A DNA stretch of 64,000 bases from Iris pallida (Eukaryota; Streptophyta; Magnoliopsida; Asparagales; Iridaceae), in the NCBI GenBank assembly GCA_029216955.1, contig JANAVB010029819.1, forward strand, positions 34,790,861 through 34,854,860, given 5' to 3'. Position numbers and translations under genes: made by a program. The number at the start of each line of letters is the position of its first letter. Within the stretch, counting starts at the first letter, position 1. The notes below the pieces were generated by a model. That model was not told the DNA's origin and made no database searches. It worked only from the letters and a program-made list of their open reading frames with translations. This document shows positions 55,562 to 64,000 of the stretch, piece after piece.

Positions 55562-58500
55562 TGTCAGTATAATTTGGCAGCTTGTATCCCCACTTCCCAT
55601 TTTATTGTATATATTTTTTTTTATTTTATCTTATTAAATTGTTTCACTATTTAATCTATAGGATTTTCTAAGCCAAATAAATATTTCTATTTAATTGTTT
55701 TGGGCTTTTCCAGCTCAGCCAAAATCTTCTCAGCCCAAATCTTCTCAGCCCATTCATTTTTAAGTATCAAATTTTATTTATATCAGTTATTAACTGAAGC
55801 CCAAGCCCTGGTCTTTTTCCTAAGGAAAGGAATTCTTCAGAGTATTGGTTCTTGCAGTAGGAAATCTTTTTCAAAATCAATTCCAACGGCCATGTGCACA
55901 CTCGCTCCCTAACCGAATTGTCAGAGGAGCTGGAAGGAAAATTTCCTGCCCAAAGCTTGCGTGAGTATCAAGCTGGATCCAGCTATATATAATTTCCTTC
56001 CTCAGGACATCACCATTAGCCATTCTTTCCTTTCTCCCATCAAATCCTTAGTTCCAAGCCTAATTCGAAGAAGGAGGATCGTGACGAGAGGGTGCTGAGT
56101 TTTGAAGCAGTGGCAGATCCTTGTCGATCGTTCGTTGATCGATTCGTGCCACCTATTTGAACAAATTCGTGTAAGAACCTCTGATCTTCAATCAATTACT
56201 CCTATACTTTTTCCTGGGTTGATTTTATTGATGGTGTTTTCATTATTGGATTTTCTAAAATACTGATCCATCTGGATGATTTTCCATAGTGGTTGATCGA
56301 TCTAAATTGTGGTTGCAATGTTGTCGAAGCAATAGATCTGTCGATTTAGCCTTTCGATCGAACACTGCTCTGATTTTGTGAGTATTAATCTCTTTTGAGA
56401 ATTGTGTCTTTAGGTTCTTTAATTTATAGCTAAGGATTTTGTCTCAATTTCCTTGATCTATCAGTAGAGTAACTGAAGGGAAGACTATTCATCTGATTGG
56501 ATTGATTCCTGGATTACTAGGTAAAACCTTGATCCATTCATAGCTTGGAATTTTCCTTTCAGTTTTAAGTTATGTTCAATTTACATCTCAGTTGATGGTT
56601 GGGTAATCAGGCACTATTGTAGTTCAATTTTTGAAGTAACAAGAGGAGTTAATCTGAGGCAGGACACAGGAAATCCTAGGGAGTTGATATTGATTCTTGG
56701 GGAGAACTCTGTCCAGGTAATTCTCTTAACCCTCTCTACTTACTGATGTAGTATGATGTATCGAATGGGCATCAGGATATTGGGTTGTATACAAATCCAT
56801 GACTGATTGTATCAGTCCAATTTTGACTGTATCCTACCCTGTTTTAGGACATAGCTGAAATCAATTATGTTGATCCACATCTTGACTGATAAGTCCTATT
56901 ATATCATTGAAATTCTATTGAATTATTTTGGATTCATTAAGATTATCTAAAACTGATCCTAAATTGAATAGGTTGTAGTTGAATGCATCTTGGGGATTAG
57001 TTATATTTTTGTGGACTGAATCATACCAAATCCTTCCAGAATTAATGTGTCCTTTTACAGAGAAACTAGGGAGTTAAATTATTTCCAAGTTCTAGTCTGA
57101 ACTGGAATCCTCATTCACTTAGATTAGATACTTGCAATACCTGGGATTGGTAGCTGGAAATTGCAACCTGTGTTTGAACTGAATTAAATTCAGTTTCGAG
57201 CAAACTGAGGGATTACCTCTCTTAAATTGAATTATGGTTTTAATCATTGCTTGCACAAAGCCTTCTTTGATTCATGACCTGGTTTCATTTGCTAATTCCT
57301 TCTTGAGAGTTCTTTTTAATGCAATCTTTGTATCAGAATAGAACTTAGGAACTACAATGAGTTGGATCTCTGTTTCCTAAGAATTTTTCCTGTTTTGATT
57401 TTGATGGTGGTGATTAATTGCTATCAAGACATAGGCTGTGTTGTATTTCAGGAATCTGAGATTTAATCCAGTTGCTCAGTAGAATCTGAGAAGTTCATTT
57501 CTCAGAGATTTGTGTTGTCTCAGGAACCAGGGACATTTGACAACTCAGGAATTTGAGTTTGAGTCTCAGAGATTTGAGATGTGTACAGTCCAGTATCAGG
57601 TAGCACAATCTACTGTAACACAGGAACCTGAGAATTAGCATAGTGGTATCAAGGTCATTAGGAGAAGGTCTAGTCTTCAAAGTCTAGTGTTAATTTGCAT
57701 ACTTTAAGACTAGGATGATTAATAGGTTAAGAATACAGGGTATGCAGTGGACTGTGTACCAGTCCTGTTTGACCTGAGACTATGGTTTGAGAAGAGGTAG
57801 CAGCTACACTCGATTTAGAGTGTTCTATTCAGGAATCATGTAGCTGAGCATATGACTGATATCCTGCATTGGACTAGTTGTATCAGTCCTATTAAGACTG
57901 AGTTTCACTATATATTAGAGATTTGAACTTTTATTTTGAAATCTGATAATGCAGTCTAGTGGACCTGATGTTGGAATGGAAATCCTGCCAATACTGCTAA
58001 CTGGATTGGGTGATGTCTGAATAAGTTTTACACTGAGACCTTGTTCAGTCTTGTGTTGGGTTGGTATCAACATTTCAAGAAGAATTTAAGAATCTGAGAC
58101 AATTGGAAACTCATGAAGTCTGAGATTAAATCTCATGAAGTCTGATATTTGAGTCTCATGAATTCAGAGACTTGAGTGTCTCAAGAATCTGAGACCCTTG
58201 TTATGTTTCCTGCATAATCCAGGAAGGAAATCTTGTGTAGTTCAGGGGGTGCAACTTGTTAGCAGGGGATGTTGCTTGGGAAGCAATAACTTCCTGTTCA
58301 AGACTAAAAAGATGTTTAGAGGGTGTAAATGGACTTTAGTTGTGTGGACTGTTAGCAAGGAATTGAATTATAGGCAGGGTTCCTATTTAAGTTTAAGACC
58401 ATTAAACTGTTAGTTCTAATTTAGAAATCCTCTTTCTTCTAAGAACTCCCATTCATTCTTAATTAAGACTTTTGGTTTCACTCTAACCTAGAAGTATTCA

Positions 58501-59656
58501 TGAAGGCTTAATAATAGGTTTAAACCTTAAATTTTGTTGGTCTAAATACTAAGCCTGGTAATCACCATATCATGTGTTTGGTTTTATTGCTAGTATAGGA
58601 TGTAGTGAATAATTTTGATACTCTATAGGAACCCTAGAACTAAGTTTATATTAGAAATTATTTGTGAATAGAATCTCTTGATAAAACCAATTAGAATTAG
58701 ATGTTTATTAACCAACTTGTACACATCATTATCATGACAGGAGGATATCTAGCTATTTTGTCTACTTGTACCTTCCTGGAGCAAGGCAAGTACACTTTAT
58801 GGTTTTGATTAGTGCATTCTCTTGTTCTTTATTGCTGACACACTGCGACACGTTCATGATCTTTTCTGGCTTGTTCTTTCATGATCTTACTTGTATCTTG
58901 GGGTGGGGAAATACTCTAGATATGTGACCAAACCCGGATACTTATTCATGATCTTTAGCTTAGGCCTCGCACAGTGCACGCGGGTCCTAAGCCGTACCTT
59001 ATATGATCTTTCAGGATCTTTTCATGCTCTTTCATGGTCTTATCCAAGCTGATCACATATCATAGAAGTATTTCAAATTTATAACACACATGTTCAGGAT
59101 TTTGTTCTTACATTAGTTTCCTATGATCCTGACCTTGATTTTAGCTATAGTCGTGATCTTTCATGTATCTTTATAGCGGTAGTTCATGTTCTTCCTTTAC
59201 ATATCTTGTTCTTCTTGTTCTTCCAGCATTTACTTTCCATATCATGATGTTATTGTTCATTACCTAGAACTGTACTTTGCTCCGCTCCTGAATAGGATAT
59301 GTTGCAGGTGAGATGGAGGCCTTGTGTGACACCTACTATGGTCAGGATACTGATTTCCCTGTTGAGCCAGCTGGAGCTACTTGTGACCTAGAGGCTGCAG
59401 AAGCCTAGAGCTTCTTAGTATTTCCTATTATCTTTTCATGTATTGAGACTAGCAGACTCTTTTATTAGTTGAATGTAATAATTCAGATATTGTACTTTAC
59501 TCTGGTTGGGACACATTTATATAGATGCTGTGATTTATTCATGTTCATATTATCTGGTTAGTTTCCCTAGATTGGTACAGCTTACTTTGTTGTGTCTAAC
59601 AACAAAGGCTGGGCATGTCCGACTCGTATCCGGTTATTCGGGAGCGGGTCGTGACA
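55562..59656 (+). mobile_element. 5' LTR of Tekay-type Gypsy element G3, 4,095 bp
   Basis: It starts TGTCAGTATAATTTGG directly after broken G2 coding sequence and ends GAGCGGGTCGTGACA. A TATA box TATATATAA lies at about 55984, followed by a pyrimidine-rich stretch fit for a transcript start. A field of TTCATGATCTT-like words at about 58850-59180 precedes the conserved GCTCC module (59278), and a perfect 9-bp hairpin sits at 59585-59607. The 3' LTR is outside the window, so the target duplication cannot be checked. Confidence 0.85.
59585..59607 (+). other. U5-type hairpin, G3 LTR
   Basis: CTTTGTTGT pairs over nine bases with ACAACAAAG around a 5-base loop, followed by GCTGGGC, 49 bases before the LTR end. 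Confidence 0.75.
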
Positions 59657-59876
59657 TATTTTTAGTGGTGGCCCATGCAGGTCCATCCTAATGGTACCTA
59701 GGACTTAGCGTACTATTGGGGACTTGATTATACTAGGAAAACTTGATTACAACATAGAAAAATCGGGAAATAAGGGTATATCAGGTTATTCAAGTTTTTC
59801 AGGTGCTTATTATTATAAAAATATTGTTTGTTAGGTTTTAGGGTTTGTCATTCAACAAGTTTTCTTTTTATGCAGG

Positions 59877-62800
59877 ATGGTCGCTACGAGGAAGACCGCA
59901 GACCAGCCTGGAGTTGCAGGCAGTTCTGGTGTTGCAGGCGGTTCGGAGCAGGCCGCACCAGACGTTCAGGCAGATCCGCTTCCACCAGCGCCTCCTATCT
60001 TTCCAGCACTGCCGCCGACTATGATGTTTGACGGCACCCAGGTGATGGCGATGTTTCAGCAATTTATGGAGGCTCAGAACCACCAGGCTGCTCAGTTCCG
60101 CGAGACCCAGAACCAGCAGGCCACGCAGTTCAGAGCGACTGTCGTCGACGCGTTGAGGACCAGAGAGCCGGCAGCATCAGCACCAGCACCAGTAGCTCCT
60201 CCAGCACCGCGAGGATCGAGACCGGGGACAGCCAAGGAGTACCAGAATCTTTGCCCGATGGACTTCTGGGGCGACGAGGGGATCATCTATGCAGATGAAT
60301 GGCTGGAGAATGCAGAGAGGACTTTGACCATGGCGAACATTCCAGAGGACCAGAAGGTGTCAGTGGCTAGCATGCGACTCTTTGACTTGGCGAGAGCTTG
60401 GTACCGGGAGGACCCCCAGTTGACGGAGCCCCGAGTGTCTTGGACAGTTTTCAAAACACTGTTCAAGGAGAAATTCTTTCCAGAGGTGGAGCGTGATGAG
60501 TTGAGGATGCAGTTCGAGGTGCTGCAGCAGGGGACGATGACGGTTGTGCAGTACACTTCGGAGTTCACCAGACTCAGCAGGTTCGCCGAGAACCTGATTA
60601 GAGAGCCAGAGGACATAGCATAGAGATTCAAGAAGGGTCTCACCAGAGAGCTGCGACATGCGGTGGCGATCAGTCAGGCGACGATGTATGCGAGCGTTCT
60701 GAAGATTGCTCAGGCTGTGAAAAAGGAAGCGAACCCCAAGCTGAAGAGGGACCGGGATGTGGGCAGCAGCAGTTTCCAGGCACCAGCGAAGAGGGTCCAG
60801 ACTCAGATCCAGACGAGGCCACACCAGCAGCAGCATCACCGTCAGGCCAGAGCTCCAGCACATCAGCATCAGAGACAGCAGCTGGCGACCCCTTGTGCCT
60901 ATTGCCATCGCCCCGGTCATCATATCGACGAGTGCCGCAAGAGGTTGGGACTTTGCCTCTTTTGCGGATCAGATGCACATCAGATGAGGGACTGCACTCG
61001 GGCTATAGCTAGACTAGCAGGAGGACCCCGAGGAGCTGGAGGACCACCGGCTGCACCACCCAGAGCATTGCCTGCTGCACCCCAGAGAGGAGGAGCTCTA
61101 CCACCCCAGCAGCAGAGGTTTGCACAGCACCAGCAGCAGCAGAGAGGAGGAGCACAGCAGGGACGTGCTTACGTCATGGCTACAGTTGAGGAGGACGAGG
61201 CAGTACCAGATGTGATCACAGGTTCTATATTCTTACATTCTTTTCCTGCCATTGCATTGTTTGATTCTGGAGCCATCCATAGCTTTGTATCATATGAGTT
61301 TCTGCATAGACACGGCTTCACACCCAAGCCCACTAGGAGGAACTGTCAGATTATGATAGGAGGAGGGTCAGTGCCAGTAAGTGAGATGGTGGAATACCCT
61401 ATCACTATTGCTGGGAAGGAGATTCGAGCTCGACTTCTAGTGATGCCACTGCCCGGATTCGACGTAGTCCTCGGCATCGACTGGATGAGCGAGCAGTTTG
61501 CCGTAATAGACTGCCATGAAGGGAAGGTGATCTTCAGCCCGCCGGGAGTTCCACCGTTCGAGATCAGCAGAGGAGTTGCAGAGAGGCCAGAGGGAGTCTA
61601 TTTTGGAGCTGTTGCAGAAGACCAGGAGTTGCCGCATCCACTTATCGCAGAGTTTCTCGACGTCTTTCCCGAGGAGCTGCCAGGATTGCCGCCAGATCGA
61701 GATGTGGAGTTCAGCATCGACCTATTGCCCGGATCAGCGCCGAAGTCCCAGCATTGTTACAAGATCAACCCAAAGAAAGCTGCAGAGTTGAAGGCGCAGA
61801 TTGATGAGCTTGAGGGCAAGGGATTTATTCGGTCCAGTGCTTCACCCTGGGGAGCGCCGGTACTTTTCGTACCCAAGAAGGATGGAACGGTGAGGATGTG
61901 CATTGACTACCGTGCACTCAACAACATCACCATCAAGAATAGATACCCTTTGCCACGGATTGATGAGCTATTTGACCAGCTTAGTGGAGCGAAGGTCTTT
62001 TCTAAGATTGATCTTCGATCGGGGTACCACCAGATGAAGGTTCGGGAGCAGGATATTCTGAAGACAGCCTTCAACACCCGATACGGCCAGTATGAGTTTC
62101 TAGTGATGCCGTTCGGACTCACCAATGCCCCAACTGTGTTTATGAACCTGATGAACAAGGTCTTCCACAAGTATTTGGATAAGTTTGTCGTAGTCTTTAT
62201 TGACGACATTCTGATCTATTCCAAGACGGAGGAGGAGCATGTTGAGCACCTGCGGATTGTTTTAGAAATTCTGCGGAAGGAGAAGCTGTACGGGAAACTC
62301 TCGAAATTTGAGTTTTTCTTGGACAGAGTGGGGTTTCTAGGGCATGTGGTTACTGGAGAGGGGATTTCTGTGGATCCCAAGAAGATTGAGGCAGTGGAAG
62401 CATGGGCACCTCCCAAGTCGGTAGCATAGATTCGTAGTTTCCTAGATCTAGCAGGATACTACAGGAAGTTCGTGAAGGACTTCGCCAGGATAGCAGAGCC
62501 TATGACGAAGCTTACGCGGAAAGACGAGGAGTTCATCTGGAGCGACGCCTGCCAGTCAGCATTTGAAGAATTGAAGAGAAGACTCACGACGGCACCAGTT
62601 CTAGCTTTGCCATCGGGATCAGGAGGGTTCGTCATCTACAGCGATGCTTCAGGGAAAGGCTTGGGATGTGTGCTGGAGCAGAACAAAAAGGTTATAGCGT
62701 ATGCTTCTAGACAGTTGAGGCCCCATGAGAAGAACTACCCCACACATGACTTAGAGCTTGCAGCAGTCATATTTGCCTTAAAACTGTGGAAGCATTACCT

Positions 62801-64000
62801 ATATGGAGAGAGAGTGGACATCTTCATGGACCACAAAAGCCTGAAGTATGTCTTTACTCAGAAGGAGCTGAATATGAGGCAGCACAGATGGCTGGAACTC
62901 ATGAAGGACTTCGACATCAGTCTGCAGTACCACCCTGGAAAGGAGAATGTGGTAGCGGATGCTCTCAGTCGATATCCTATTGCTATGTATCTCACCATGG
63001 ACCGACATCTCTTGGAGGATCTGGAGAGCCTTGGGATTGAGATTGTTCTTCCAGGGTATGGAGGTCAGATGATGCATATGCAGATACAGTCGGGGTTGCT
63101 AGAGAAGGTCAAGGAGGGCCAGCTGCTTGATGAGGGAATCCAATGTCTTAGAGCTCAGGCAGAGTTAGGTCTGCTTGACGACTTCACCATTGCGGAGGAC
63201 GGATCCTTGAGGCACGGGAGTCAGTTATGTGTGCCCCAGGACTTGCGGGAGAAGGTGATGCAGGAGGCCCACCAGTCGCAGTATTCGATACATCCTGGGT
63301 CTACCAAGATGTACAAGGATCTGCGGGAGTATGTTTGGTGGTATGGGATGAAGAGAGAGGTTGCCAGATTTGTTTCCAGATGCCTTGTGTGCCAGCAAGT
63401 CAAAGCGGAGCGCCAGAGACCAGCGGGACTACTCCAGCCTTTATCTATTCCGGAATAGAAGTGGGAGCACATTACCATGGACTTCGTCTCTGGATTGCCG
63501 CGTACTCCCAGTGGCAAGGACGCTATTTGGGTAATCGTGGACAGATTGACAAAGTCCGCTCATTTTATTCCGTTCAAGGTTGGGCTGTCGACCGAGAAGC
63601 TTGCAGACCTTTACATACGTCAGATCGTGAGGATTCACGGGGTGCCAGTTAGCATCATTTCAGATCGAGACAGCCGCTTCACATCACACTTCTGGAGGAG
63701 TCTACAGCAGAGCTTAGGATCACAGTTGAAGTTCAGCACAGCCTATCATCTACAGACGGACGGGCAGTCCGAGAGGACCATTCAGACCCTGGAGGACATG
63801 CTGCGGGTTTGCGCACTCGACTTTGACGGTTCGTGGGAGGACCATTTGTACCTTGTGGAGTTTGCCTATAACAACAGTTATCAGGCTAGCATTGAGATGA
63901 CTCCGTTCGAGGCACTGTATGGACGGAGATGTCGCACACCGTTATCTTGGGACGACATTGGTGAGCGAGCATTACTTGGGCCAGAGATGGTGGTAGACTC
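59877..64000 (+). pseudogene. G3 gag-pol polyprotein (Tekay-type chromovirus), three amber stops, runs off window
   Basis: One frame from ATG 59877 runs to the window end, interrupted only by TAG at 60621-60623, 62427-62429 and 63456-63458. Order: Gag domain (about 60240-60620, LARAWYRE..., FFPEVERDELRMQF), a glutamine/histidine-rich stretch, then knuckles [14 protein letters not shown] (about 60894) and [14 protein letters not shown] (about 60951). Protease ([10 protein letters not shown], about 61260) and reverse transcriptase follow, the latter with [18 protein letters not shown] and FIDDILIYS (about 62194-62220). RNase H ([12 protein letters not shown], about 62632) is followed by the integrase HHCC (HQSQ..SIHPG, CLVCQQ, about 63271-63405). 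The DDE core (MDFVSGLP, ISDRDSRF) runs to the edge. The chromodomain expected at the C-terminus would lie beyond 64000. The element is non-functional as read. Confidence 0.9.

Overview
This is nuclear DNA from a flowering plant. The evidence is spliced genes with GT-AG introns, plant-specific gene families, several MITE families, and a thick pile of LTR retrotransposons with very long LTRs. The GC-rich coding exons set in AT-rich introns fit a monocot, but I do not name a species. The window has two halves: about 20 kb holding two host genes, then about 44 kb made almost entirely of nested retroelements. || Gene half (1-20,340). A five-exon receptor-like cytoplasmic kinase gene of the RIPK/PBL class lies on the + strand (714-4649). 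A three-exon nodulin-like/NFD4-type major-facilitator transporter gene lies on the - strand (19536 down to 7290), with introns of 7.4 and 3.1 kb. Both genes have introns loaded with non-autonomous DNA transposons: a fold-back element, Tourist-like and hAT-like MITEs, a tRNA-related palindrome, and a cluster of three GATACCGAT-type elements inside a tandem duplication that also copied a splice acceptor. One unrecognised 162-codon reading frame and three small MITEs lie between the genes. || Retroelement half (20,341-64,000). A short-LTR Copia element (5' LTR 20365-20484) is the outermost layer. Its gag is split by a 5,047-bp solo LTR (22030-27076, 5-bp target duplication). Its reverse transcriptase region is cut at 29318 by an antisense LTR piece of a Tat-type Gypsy, which is cut in turn by a chromovirus-like (Tekay-type) LTR beginning at 29473. 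That LTR carries a second, inverted solo LTR (29651-33419, 5-bp target duplication) and a nearly complete SIRE/Maximus-type Copia on the - strand (35397-44510, 5-bp target duplication). It ends at 48242. Further right lies a + strand Tat-type Gypsy (LTR ending at 52642, gag to 55561), itself cut by a Tekay-type Gypsy whose 4.1-kb LTR (55562-59656) precedes a gag-pol frame running off the window edge. || Most notable: the long Tekay-type LTRs share a U5-end hairpin just before a GGCTGG motif. Its stem sequence differs between LTRs while pairing is kept, which looks like compensatory change in a functional RNA structure. Just 5' of the conserved GCTCC module, each LTR also carries its own short-motif array. 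The Tat-type element has a CATGCGGC motif array in its LTR and a 5 x 36-bp in-frame repeat in its coding leader built from the same motif. || All coordinates, splice sites and target duplications were read by eye. Lineage names come from recognised motifs, not from searches.
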